The position numbers and the translations under genes were made by a program. This document shows positions 1 to 5,782 of a DNA stretch of 7,320 nucleotides, piece by piece; the stretch's first letter is position 1; every line of letters starts with the position of its first letter. The notes under the pieces are model-generated. The model saw only the letters and a list, made by a program, of their open reading frames with translations, did no database searches and was not told where the DNA came from. The stretch comes from Chloroflexota bacterium. Lineage in GTDB: Bacteria; Chloroflexota; Dehalococcoidia; Tepidiformales; Tepidiformaceae. The DNA lies in contig JAKALX010000178.1 of the NCBI GenBank assembly GCA_021823905.1, positions 1 to 7,320 of the forward strand. The letters run 5' to 3'.

Positions 1-2
1 TG

Positions 3-959
3 TTCGATCGTGACCGGGTCGCGGCGCTGAAGCTCGCGCTCCTCGACCTCTATCCCCCCGACCACGAGGTCATCGTGCTCTCCGCGCTCGCAACCGCTGA
101 CGAGAAGACCATCCCGTTGCCGCTTGCCGAGCTCGACCACCGCGCGTTCAGCTACCTCGATTCGCTCTTCGTGCCAGCGATCGCGGCGATCGACGACGTC
201 CGCCGGTTCGACGGCCTGCAGTACGTTATCCAGCGTCTCCACGCGCCCGACGGCTGCCCATGGGACCGCGAGCAGACCCACGAGTCGCTTCGTCCCCATC
301 TCCTGGAAGAAGCGTACGAGGCGCTGGAGGCAATCGACGCGGGCGACCCGGACCGGCTGGCGGAGGAGCTCGGCGACGTCCTCCTCCAGGTGCTCATGCA
401 CGCCGCCGTTGCCGAGCGCCTCGACGAGTTCACCTTCGCCGACGTCAGCGAGCACATCGCGCGCAAGCTCATCCGCCGCCACCCTCACGTGTTCGGCGAA
501 GGAACCGCAAAAACCGCTGACGAGGTTTACCAGAACTGGGAAGCGCTGAAGCAGCAGGAAAAGCCCCGCGCGTCAATCCTCGAGGGCGTGCCGGCGTCAC
601 TGCCCGCGCTTGCCGCCTCGCAGTCGATCCAGGGGCGAGCGCGGCGCATCGGTTTCGACTGGCCCGACATCGAGGGACCGCTCGACAAGCTTGTCGAAGA
701 GGTCGGCGAGTTCGCCCGCGCCGAGGGCGCCGCCGACCGCGAAGACGAGTTCGGCGACATCCTGTTCGTCGTCGCAAACGTCGCCCAACGCCTCGGGATC
801 GACGCGGAGCAGGCGCTACGCCGCGCGAACAACAAGTTCCGGCGCCGGTTCGGCCTGCTCGAAGAGATGGCCGCGGAGGAAGGGCTCGATCTCAAACAGC
901 TCGACCTCGCCGGCCTCGACGCGCTCTGGGACCGGGCGAAGGCCGCCGAGCGGTTGTAA
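3..959 (+). CDS. mazG: Tetrapyrrole methylase-MazG fusion protein, nucleoside triphosphate pyrophosphohydrolase (5' end cut off by window)
   Basis: The reading frame is open from base 3, so the gene starts before the window; an internal GTG at 75 is not the likely start. The first ~60 visible residues (LYPPDHEV, then PLAELDH and SLFVPAI) resemble the C-terminal end of the SAM-dependent tetrapyrrole (corrin/porphyrin) methylase domain that precedes MazG in YabN-type fusions. Two MazG domains follow. The first has CPWDREQTH (from 255), LLEEAYE (300-320) and EELGD (363-377). The second has EEVGE (696-710) and EFGD (747-758). These are the paired acidic EExxE/ExxD motifs that bind Mg2+ in the all-alpha NTP pyrophosphatase family, so both domains look intact. 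MazG proteins hydrolyse NTPs or dNTPs to the monophosphate and pyrophosphate, a cytosolic house-cleaning role. What the fused methylase domain does is not known. The next gene follows after 62 nt on the same strand and may be co-transcribed. The MazG call is firm; the fusion rests on the short visible tail. Confidence 0.93.
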   Translation, partial: FDRDRVAALKLALLDLYPPDHEVIVLSALATADEKTIPLPLAELDHRAFSYLDSLFVPAIAAIDDVRRFDGLQYVIQRLHAPDGCPWDREQTHESLRPHLLEEAYEALEAIDAGDPDRLAEELGDVLLQVLMHAAVAERLDEFTFADVSEHIARKLIRRHPHVFGEGTAKTADEVYQNWEALKQQEKPRASILEGVPASLPALAASQSIQGRARRIGFDWPDIEGPLDKLVEEVGEFARAEGAADREDEFGDILFVVANVAQRLGIDAEQALRRANNKFRRRFGLLEEMAAEEGLDLKQLDLAGLDALWDRAKAAERL

Positions 960-1006
960 GCGCTGGCGCCGCCCCGTACGCTGATCGCACCGAGCAACCG
1001 CAAGCC

Positions 1007-1012
1007 AAGGAG
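1007..1012 (+). promoter_or_regulatory. Ribosome-binding site of the thioredoxin-fold gene
   Basis: AAGGAG lies 9 nt upstream of the ATG at 1022, a near-canonical Shine-Dalgarno sequence that supports that start codon. Confidence 0.75.
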
Positions 1013-1021
1013 CACCAAACC

Positions 1022-1660
1022 ATGACCCAGGCCCCCGTATCCCCGATCACGCGTGACCGCTTCCGCAAGGGGAAGACGTTCCAGGAGTACCTCGACAGCG
1101 GCATCCGCAACCGCGACCTGTTCGAACGCAACTACAAGGGAACGGTGATCACCGCCGAACAGGAGAAGGCGCTGAAGGAGCTCGCCGCACGCCCGAACGG
1201 CCCCCGCGAGCTCGTCGTGATTGGCGAAGATTGGTGCCCGGACGTGTACCGTGGCGCGGGCGTCGCGCAGCGCATCGCCGAGGCGCTCGGCGCCGAGTTC
1301 CGCTTCTTCGAGCGCGACCAGAACAAGGACCTGATCCAGCCCTACCTCAAGGACGGTCAGTTCGAATCGATCCCTGTCTTCGTCTTCTTCGACGGCGACC
1401 ACAACGAGATCGCGCACTTCATCGAGCGGCCCGCGAAGGCGAACGAGGAGCTCCACCTCACCCGCGAGGCTCTCGGCGACACCTCGCCGGAGGGGATCGC
1501 CAAGGCGCTCGGGCACGAGCCGAGCGAGGACGAGATCAAGCAGGCCCGCGACAAGGCCCGCGAGCGCTACCTTGAATGGCAGCAGGGACCCATCTGGGCG
1601 GGATGGCGCACCGCCACCGTCGACGAGGTCATCGCGCTCCTCCGTAAGCAACTCGGCTAG
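1022..1660 (+). CDS. Thioredoxin-family protein with a single-cysteine WCPD motif
   Basis: This is a 212-residue soluble protein with no signal peptide or membrane segment, so probably cytosolic. Residues ~62-135 show the thioredoxin fold: strand ELVVIGEDWCPD (C72), an alpha segment, FRFFERDQN, then ESIPVFVFFDGD with the expected cis-proline at P118. It resembles the thioredoxin-like group with an EDWC motif (Thioredoxin_9-type). The residue expected to be the second active-site cysteine is valine (WCPDV), and C72 is the only cysteine in the whole protein, so it cannot form an internal redox disulfide. A monothiol, peroxidase-like or non-redox binding role is therefore more likely than classical disulfide reduction. 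The C-terminal ~75 residues are helical and charged, ending with a Trp-rich stretch (WQQGPIWAGW, 186-195). The start is supported by AAGGAG 9 nt upstream. The fold is fairly certain; the function is unknown. Confidence 0.88.
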   Translation: MTQAPVSPITRDRFRKGKTFQEYLDSGIRNRDLFERNYKGTVITAEQEKALKELAARPNGPRELVVIGEDWCPDVYRGAGVAQRIAEALGAEFRFFERDQNKDLIQPYLKDGQFESIPVFVFFDGDHNEIAHFIERPAKANEELHLTREALGDTSPEGIAKALGHEPSEDEIKQARDKARERYLEWQQGPIWAGWRTATVDEVIALLRKQLG

Positions 1661-1665
1661 CGCCC

Positions 1666-1710
1666 TTAACCGTTCTCTCGCCGAACCGCGCCTTCGGTGG
1701 TTAAACACCG
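1666..1710 (+). other. Intergenic inverted repeats between the thioredoxin gene and the ABC operon
   Basis: TTAACC (1666-1671) is complementary to GGTTAA (1699-1704). Nested inside are CCGAA (1681-1685) and TTCGG (1693-1697) with a 7-nt loop. An alternative, mutually exclusive hairpin is CGGTG (1695-1699) with CACCG (1706-1710) around GTTAAA. There is no T-tract, so this is not a typical intrinsic terminator. It could mark a transcript end or be a fortuitous GC-rich structure. I see no convincing -10/-35 promoter pair between 1661 and 1784. Confidence 0.25.
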
Positions 1711-1728
1711 GCCGACGCGGGAGACGAG

Positions 1729-1812
1729 ATGAAGGCGAGCTGCGAGACTGAACCTGCGAATCCAGCTGGAGAGGCACTGGGCAAATGCCGTTGCTCTCGA
1801 CCCGCGAGCTGA
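1729..1812 (+). CDS. Possible 27-residue leader peptide overlapping the first ABC ATPase gene
   Basis: An ATG at 1729, preceded 5 nt upstream by GGGAG (1719-1723), opens a 27-codon ORF that begins MKASCETEP, contains a CRC motif near its end (three cysteines in all), and stops with TGA at 1810-1812. That stop is 25 nt inside the ATPase gene in a different frame. The ribosome-binding site and the overlap would suit translational coupling, but an ORF this short is expected by chance. There is no recognisable family. Treat as speculative. Confidence 0.18.
   Translation: MKASCETEPANPAGEALGKCRCSRPAS
1768..1774 (+). promoter_or_regulatory. Ribosome-binding site of the first ABC ATPase gene
   Basis: GGAGAGG lies 10 nt upstream of the ATG at 1785 and decides this start for the first gene of the exporter operon. 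Confidence 0.65.
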
Positions 1813-2714
1813 GCAAGCGCTATCCGGGCGTGACGGCACTCGACGGGCTGTCGATTGAGCTGGAGCCGGGCGTGATCGGGCTGGTGGGAGCGAACGGAGC
1901 GGGGAAGAGCACGCTGCTCAAGATCCTGCTCGGGCTGCTGGCGCCGACGAGCGGCGAGGCGACGCTGCTCGGCTATGACGTGCGGCGCCAGGGCCCGGAG
2001 CTGCGGCAGTTCGTGGGCTACATGCCGGAGCACGACTGCCTGCCGAACGACGTGAGCGCGACGGAGTTCGTGGCGCACATGGCGCAGATCAACGGGCTTC
2101 CGCGAGCGGCGGCCCGGGAACGGACCGCGGAAACGCTCCGGCACGTGGGGCTGTTCGAAGAGCGTTACCGCGAGATTCGTGGCTATTCGACCGGCATGAA
2201 GCAGCGGGTGAAGCTCGCCCAGGCGCTCGTGCACGACCCGCGCGTCATGCTGCTGGACGAGCCAACGAACGGCCTCGACCCGGCGGGCCGGGAGGACATG
2301 CTTGACCTCGTGCGGCGGACGGGAAACGAGTTCGGGATCGCGATCATCATGGCCTCGCACCTTTTGGGCGAAATCGAACGGGTTTGCGATCACCTGGTGG
2401 TGATCGACGCGGGCCGCCTGCTGCGGTCGGCGGCGATCGGAGAGTTCACGCAGCGGACGCAGGTGCTGGCGGTCGAGATCGAGGGCGACGCCGGGCCCCT
2501 CGCGGGCCGCCTCGCGGCAAGCGGCCTGCGCGTGAAGATGGAGGAGCACACGGTGCTGATCGGGATCGAGGCCGGCCAGACCCCGTACGACGCGATCCGC
2601 GATACGGTCGCGGACCTTGGGCTGGGCCTCGTTCGGTTGGAGCAGCGGCGGCAGAACCTCGAAGATCTGTTCCGGACACCAGAGCGGGAGGACGCCGATG
2701 TCGCAGCGGGATGA
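1785..2714 (+). CDS. ABC exporter ATP-binding protein, ABC-2 type (first copy)
   Basis: This 309-residue cytosolic ATPase energises an exporter and should pair with the permease encoded immediately downstream. Visible motifs in order are Walker A GANGAGKST (35-43), a Q-loop region YMPEHD in which the usual glutamine is glutamate (E82), the signature YSTGMKQ (134-140, a variant of LSGGQ), Walker B MLLDEP with catalytic E159, the D-loop NGLDP (162-166) and the switch histidine H191 (MASH). The ~100 residues after the nucleotide-binding domain form the C-terminal extension common in CcmA/NatA-like subunits of ABC-2 exporters and end in RQNLEDLF, typical of that group. The Q-to-E change and the GMKQ signature also occur in other NatA-like ATPases, so they do not suggest inactivity. 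It overlaps the permease gene by 17 nt. The substrate cannot be read from the sequence. Confidence 0.95.
   Translation: MPLLSTRELSKRYPGVTALDGLSIELEPGVIGLVGANGAGKSTLLKILLGLLAPTSGEATLLGYDVRRQGPELRQFVGYMPEHDCLPNDVSATEFVAHMAQINGLPRAAARERTAETLRHVGLFEERYREIRGYSTGMKQRVKLAQALVHDPRVMLLDEPTNGLDPAGREDMLDLVRRTGNEFGIAIIMASHLLGEIERVCDHLVVIDAGRLLRSAAIGEFTQRTQVLAVEIEGDAGPLAGRLAASGLRVKMEEHTVLIGIEAGQTPYDAIRDTVADLGLGLVRLEQRRQNLEDLFRTPEREDADVAAG
2686..2692 (+). promoter_or_regulatory. Ribosome-binding site that fixes the permease start at 2698
   Basis: GGGAGGA sits 5 nt before the ATG at 2698, inside the end of the ATPase gene. It favours this start over an in-frame ATG at 2617 that would add 27 non-family residues. 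Confidence 0.7.
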
Positions 2715-3591
2715 ACCGGCGGGCAGCATCTACGACCTGGGCTACCGGCGCTACGACGGGCCGCGGCTGGGGCGGCGGCACGCGATGCTTTCGCTGTACC
2801 TGTTCTCGCTGCGCGGAGCATTCGGGCTCGGGCGGCGAACGTCGAGCAAGATCATCCCGATCGCGATCGCCATCATCGCCGCCACCCCGGCGGTAATTCA
2901 GCTCGGTGTCGGCGCCATCGTGAGCTCGGAGCATCTGCACGTCATCCGGCCCGAAAACTACTTCAACTTCATCCAGATCGCTGTCGCATTGTTCTGCGCG
3001 GCGGTGGCGCCCGAGGTCATGGGCCGAGACCAGCGCACAAGGACACTCCCGCTCTACTTTTCCCGCGCCCTCCTGCGAAGCGACTACGTTCTGGGGAAGC
3101 TCGCGGCGCTCTGGACGGCACTGCTGTTCCTGACGTTCGTACCCCAGGCGCTCCTCTTCCTTGGCAACGGGATGGCCAGCAGCAACTCGACGGGGTACTG
3201 GCGGGACAACTGGATGGACTTCCCGAGGATTGTCGCGAGCGGCGCACTTGTGGCGGCGCTGTTCGCGTCGCTCTCATTGCTGGTGGCGGCGCAGACGGCG
3301 CGACGCGCCTACGCGACTGTCTCGGTCATCGCCCTGTTCGTCATCTCGAGCGTGATTAGCGAAGTAATCTCAGGCACGGCCGGAGGCGTATGGGGGCAGG
3401 CTGCGGTCCTCCTAACCCCGTTCGAGGTCGTGCGGGCGACTATCCTCTGGGTCTTCCAGTCGAACGCCGAGAGTGGCAGCGCGCTCGCCCAGGCGGACCT
3501 GCCCGGCTACGTGTTCTTCGCGATGCTGTGCGCTGCGACGGCAATCGCCGCCTGGCTGGTGGTGCGGCGCTACGAGCGGATCGCCGTATGA
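2698..3591 (+). CDS. ABC-2 type transporter permease (first copy)
   Basis: This 297-residue integral membrane protein should form the translocation path with the preceding ATPase. The N-terminus carries IYDLGYRRYDGPRLGRR (residues 11-27), a cytoplasmic motif I recognise from a family of ABC permeases found next to such ATPases in high-GC bacteria. About six hydrophobic segments follow, roughly at residues 52-74, 91-106, 133-156, 178-198, 206-226 and 270-290. Between segments 2 and 3 lies GRDQRTRTLPLYFSRALLR, the counterpart of the cytoplasmic coupling motif of ABC-2 permeases (E/D-x-x-T-xx-L-x-FS-x-P). I chose ATG 2698 because it has GGGAGGA 5 nt upstream and because residues encoded before it are out of character for the family. 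The gene overlaps the ATPase before it by 17 nt and the next ATPase by 4 nt (ATGA). Membrane topology is estimated by eye. Confidence 0.92.
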   Translation: MSQRDEPAGSIYDLGYRRYDGPRLGRRHAMLSLYLFSLRGAFGLGRRTSSKIIPIAIAIIAATPAVIQLGVGAIVSSEHLHVIRPENYFNFIQIAVALFCAAVAPEVMGRDQRTRTLPLYFSRALLRSDYVLGKLAALWTALLFLTFVPQALLFLGNGMASSNSTGYWRDNWMDFPRIVASGALVAALFASLSLLVAAQTARRAYATVSVIALFVISSVISEVISGTAGGVWGQAAVLLTPFEVVRATILWVFQSNAESGSALAQADLPGYVFFAMLCAATAIAAWLVVRRYERIAV

Positions 3592-4550
3592 CGGCCACGA
3601 CCGAACGCGAAACGGCAACGGCGGGAGCGCCGGCTCCGGCGCCGGCAATCGAGGCGGTCAGCGTCTCGCGCTGGTACGGGAACGTGGTTGCCGTGAACGA
3701 CGTCTCGTTCGCGCTGGGGCCAGGGATTACGGGTCTGCTTGGCCCAAACGGCGCGGGGAAGTCCACGTTGCTGCACATGCTTGCGGGGTTCCTGGCGCCG
3801 TCGGCCGGGTCCGTGCGGATGTTCGGCGAGACGATCTGGAAAAACGAAGCGCTCTACCGCCGGATTGGGCTGGTGCCCGAACGCGAGGCGATCTACCCGT
3901 TCCTGACGGGCTACGAGTTCGTGCTGCTGAGCGCGCGCTTGCACAAGCTGCCCGACCCAGAGGCGGCGGCTGCGCGCGCCATCCGCATAGTCGACATGGG
4001 CAGCGCCCAGGACCGCGCGGCGGCCGGGTACTCAAAAGGGATGAAGCAGCGGATCAAGATCGCGGCGGCGATCGTCCACGACCCGGAGGTGTTGCTGCTC
4101 GACGAGCCGTTCAACGGCGCCGACCCCCGCCAGCGGCTGCACATGATGGACATGCTGCGCGAGATGGCGGCAGCGGGCAGAACGATCGTCTTCTCGTCGC
4201 ACATTCTCGAAGAGGTGGAGCGGCTTGCGGAGAACGTGCTGGTCGTCGTATCGGGACGGCTGGCGGCGTCCGGCGACTTCCGGCAGATCCGGAAGCTGAT
4301 GACGGATCGGCCGCACACGTTCACCATCCGGTCGAGCGACGACCGGCGGCTGGCGTCGGCGCTGGTGTCGGACACGGCGGTCTTCGGCGTCGAACTGGGA
4401 AGCGACCGTCTGACAGTGCGAGCCGCCGATTTCGCGGCGTTCGCGCACGCGGTGGCGAAGGTCGCGCGGGGCGCGGGCGTCAGCCTGTTCGAGGTGTTGC
4501 CAACCGACGAGTCGCTCGAGAGCGTGTTCTCGTACCTGGTGAAGCGATGA
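3588..4550 (+). CDS. ABC exporter ATP-binding protein, ABC-2 type (second copy)
   Basis: This 320-residue ATPase begins at an ATGA overlap with the permease stop. The frame extends upstream to an ATG at 3390, but those residues are a shadow of the permease gene. An Ala/Pro/Thr-rich N-terminal tail of about 20 residues precedes the nucleotide-binding domain. Motifs are Walker A GPNGAGKST (52-60), a Q-loop position occupied by glutamate in LVPERE (E98), the signature YSKGMKQ (148-154), Walker B VLLLDEP with E173, the D-loop NGADP and the switch histidine H205 (SSH). A ~90-residue C-terminal extension ends SLESVFSYLVK, the usual end of this subfamily. It is clearly homologous to the upstream ATPase but quite divergent in sequence, so this is an old duplication or a two-ATPase complex rather than a recent copy. 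There is no strong ribosome-binding site; translation is probably coupled to the permease gene. Confidence 0.94.
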   Translation: MTATTERETATAGAPAPAPAIEAVSVSRWYGNVVAVNDVSFALGPGITGLLGPNGAGKSTLLHMLAGFLAPSAGSVRMFGETIWKNEALYRRIGLVPEREAIYPFLTGYEFVLLSARLHKLPDPEAAAARAIRIVDMGSAQDRAAAGYSKGMKQRIKIAAAIVHDPEVLLLDEPFNGADPRQRLHMMDMLREMAAAGRTIVFSSHILEEVERLAENVLVVVSGRLAASGDFRQIRKLMTDRPHTFTIRSSDDRRLASALVSDTAVFGVELGSDRLTVRAADFAAFAHAVAKVARGAGVSLFEVLPTDESLESVFSYLVKR

Positions 4551-5284
4551 ACCGGGCGATTGTCGAGCTGACCGCGCGGCAGTTGCTCGGACAGCGGCGC
4601 AGCCTGCTGCTGGTGGTGTTTGCGCTCATCCCCGTCGGCATCGCGCTGCTGTACCGGTTCGAAGGGCAGCAGCCGAACCACGTGCAGTGGACGGCGAACG
4701 TGCTCGGCGCCAGGCTGATCGTGGGGACGCTGCTTCCGATCGCGGCGGTGATCTTCGGCACGGCGGCGCTGGGCTCGGAGTTCGAGGACGGGACAGCGGT
4801 TTACCTGCTCTCGAAGCCGTTGTCACGTTCACGGGTGGTGCTCTCAAAGCTCCTTGTGGCATGGCTCGCGACGGGGGCCCTGGTGCTGGCGTCGGTGCTC
4901 GTGGCAGGCGCGATCGCCATCCGCGACATCCCGGACCAGGGTGTGTTGCTGGGGTTTGCGGTGGCAGTGGCCGCCGGGTCGCTGGCATATTGCAGCGTGT
5001 TCGTGTTGCTGAGCATCCTGACGAGCCGGGCGCTGATCACCGGTCTGATCTACGTGTTCATCTGGGAAGGGCTGATGACGGCGCTGTTCAGCGGGACGAA
5101 GGTGCTGAGCATCCGCCAGTACACGATCGGAGTGGCCAAGTGGCTGACGACCACGAGCGAGCGGACGTTCGCCGCGCGCCTCGACGGTCCTGAGGCGCTG
5201 GCGCTGATGGTCGTCATGTCAATCCTGGCGACCTGGCTCGCGGTCCGAGCGCTTGCGCGGTGGGAGATCGGTGAGAGCGGCTGA
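4547..5284 (+). CDS. ABC-2 type transporter permease (second copy)
   Basis: This 245-residue membrane protein starts at the ATGA overlapping the stop of the second ATPase gene. The frame is open far upstream through the ATPase gene, but that part is an out-of-frame shadow. Six hydrophobic segments lie roughly at residues 18-35, 56-75, 99-123, 132-156, 162-181 and 216-234. After the second segment comes GSEFEDGTAVYLLSKPLSR (76-94), the hallmark cytoplasmic motif of ABC-2 permeases (NatB/CcmB-like), which contacts the ATPase. It is shorter than the first permease and lacks its IYDLGYRRYDGPR N-terminus, so the two are different subfamilies. It is the last gene of the operon; its stop is 3 nt before the heptad inverted repeat that may end the transcript. 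Substrate unknown. Confidence 0.92.
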   Translation: MNRAIVELTARQLLGQRRSLLLVVFALIPVGIALLYRFEGQQPNHVQWTANVLGARLIVGTLLPIAAVIFGTAALGSEFEDGTAVYLLSKPLSRSRVVLSKLLVAWLATGALVLASVLVAGAIAIRDIPDQGVLLGFAVAVAAGSLAYCSVFVLLSILTSRALITGLIYVFIWEGLMTALFSGTKVLSIRQYTIGVAKWLTTTSERTFAARLDGPEALALMVVMSILATWLAVRALARWEIGESG

Positions 5285-5405
5285 GCGATTCACGATTCAC
5301 GATTCACGATTCGGTCCCCAGACGCGGCCGAATCGGTCAGTTCCCTGTCGGCGCCACCCTCGTCAAATCGGCAATCGGCAATCGTGAATCGTGAATCGTG
5401 AATTG
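5285..5405. repeat. Inverted repeat built from tandem 7-base units, filling the gap between convergent operons
   Basis: The left arm (5288-5311) contains three head-to-tail copies of CACGATT (5291-5297, 5298-5304, 5305-5311) preceded by ATT. The right arm (5380-5403) is three copies of AATCGTG followed by AAT and is a perfect 24-nt reverse complement of the left arm. Just inside the right arm are two variant units, AATCGGC (5366-5372 and 5373-5379). The loop is 68 nt and contains a smaller hairpin, CGATTCGG (5307-5314) with CCGAATCG (5328-5335), which competes with the inner edge of the long stem. The element occupies almost the whole interval between the stop codons of the exporter operon and the minus-strand operon and holds no gene. 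The arrangement resembles REPIN/MITE-like dispersed elements. It could also stop transcription from both sides, though no T-tract follows the stem. Structure is seen directly; function is inferred. Confidence 0.9.
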
Positions 5406-5780
5406 TTAGCCTCCGGCGAGTTTGGGTTTGTGGCCGAGGGCGGTGAGCTTCTCCATCAGGCGCTCGCGCTGGTCGCCCTGGATCGCGAGCGTGCGGCCAT
5501 CGCGTGAGCCGCCCGCGCCGCAGTGCTGCTTGAGAGTCTTGAGCAGCGCATCGAGCTCAGCTTCGCTGCCGGGCAGACCGGTGACGGTGGTCGCCGTCTT
5601 GCCGCCGCGGCCCGTCTTGTCGCGCTGAACGCGAACGACGCCGTCGTCCGGCGGCGAACCCGGCCCGGCGAGGGGTCTTGTGAGCGGATCGAGCCTGCGG
5701 TTGTGCGGGGCAAGCTGTGGTTTCACGCGGCCGCCGTCGGTCGAGTAAACGAGCCTGGAGTTGTCGCGTGGGCCGGGCAT
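5406..5780 (-). CDS. yciH: SUI1/eIF1-family translation factor YciH
   Basis: This is a 124-residue cytosolic protein. The N-terminus DNSRLVYSTDGGRV (6-19) matches the YciH opening, then comes a Pro/Arg-rich linker (~20-44) longer than in the E. coli protein. The SUI1 domain follows: DGVVRVQRDKTGRGGK (46-61), TTVTGLP, an ELDALLKTLKQHCGAGGS helix/loop (75-92), LAIQGDQRERL (98-108) and the terminal KLAGG. These are the conserved positions of the bacterial eIF1 homologue. Archaeal and eukaryotic SUI1 proteins act on the small ribosomal subunit to control start-codon selection; bacterial YciH binds the 30S subunit and has been linked to stress-dependent inhibition of initiation. Length is typical (E. 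coli YciH is ~108 residues). The ATG is 2 nt after the stop of the upstream gene with no clear ribosome-binding site, so translation is probably coupled. It is the last gene of its operon, ending at the edge of the heptad inverted repeat. Confidence 0.93.
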   Translation of the reverse strand: MPGPRDNSRLVYSTDGGRVKPQLAPHNRRLDPLTRPLAGPGSPPDDGVVRVQRDKTGRGGKTATTVTGLPGSEAELDALLKTLKQHCGAGGSRDGRTLAIQGDQRERLMEKLTALGHKPKLAGG

Positions 5781-5782
5781 CG

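Noticed and set aside
527..1816. A 429-codon minus-strand ORF antisense to the MazG 3' end and the thioredoxin gene
   Set aside because: It has Arg/Leu/Val-rich low-complexity composition, spans two good plus-strand genes and the gap between them, and shows no family motif. Long antisense frames are expected in high-GC DNA with strong codon bias.
1701..2729. A 342-codon minus-strand ORF opposite the first ABC ATPase gene
   Set aside because: It is His/Arg/Gln-rich with no motif and mirrors a gene with complete Walker A, signature and Walker B motifs on the other strand.
3390..3587. A 66-residue N-terminal extension of the second ABC ATPase
   Set aside because: It overlaps the coding end of the first permease in another frame and has no ATPase-like sequence; the ATG at 3588 gives the standard domain start.
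3911..4681. A 256-codon minus-strand ORF opposite the second ATPase and permease genes
   Set aside because: It is Ser/Arg/Thr-rich with no motif and antisense to two confidently identified genes.
3473..5284. Apparent 603-residue protein fusing an N-terminal extension to the second permease
   Set aside because: The first ~358 residues are an Arg/Gly-rich out-of-frame reading of the second ATPase gene. The permease starts at the ATGA overlap at 4547.
5285..5405. CRISPR array or canonical Rho-independent terminator
   Set aside because: The 7-nt units are contiguous without spacers, so it is not CRISPR. The long loop and lack of a T-tract do not match an intrinsic terminator, although a transcript-end role is still possible.
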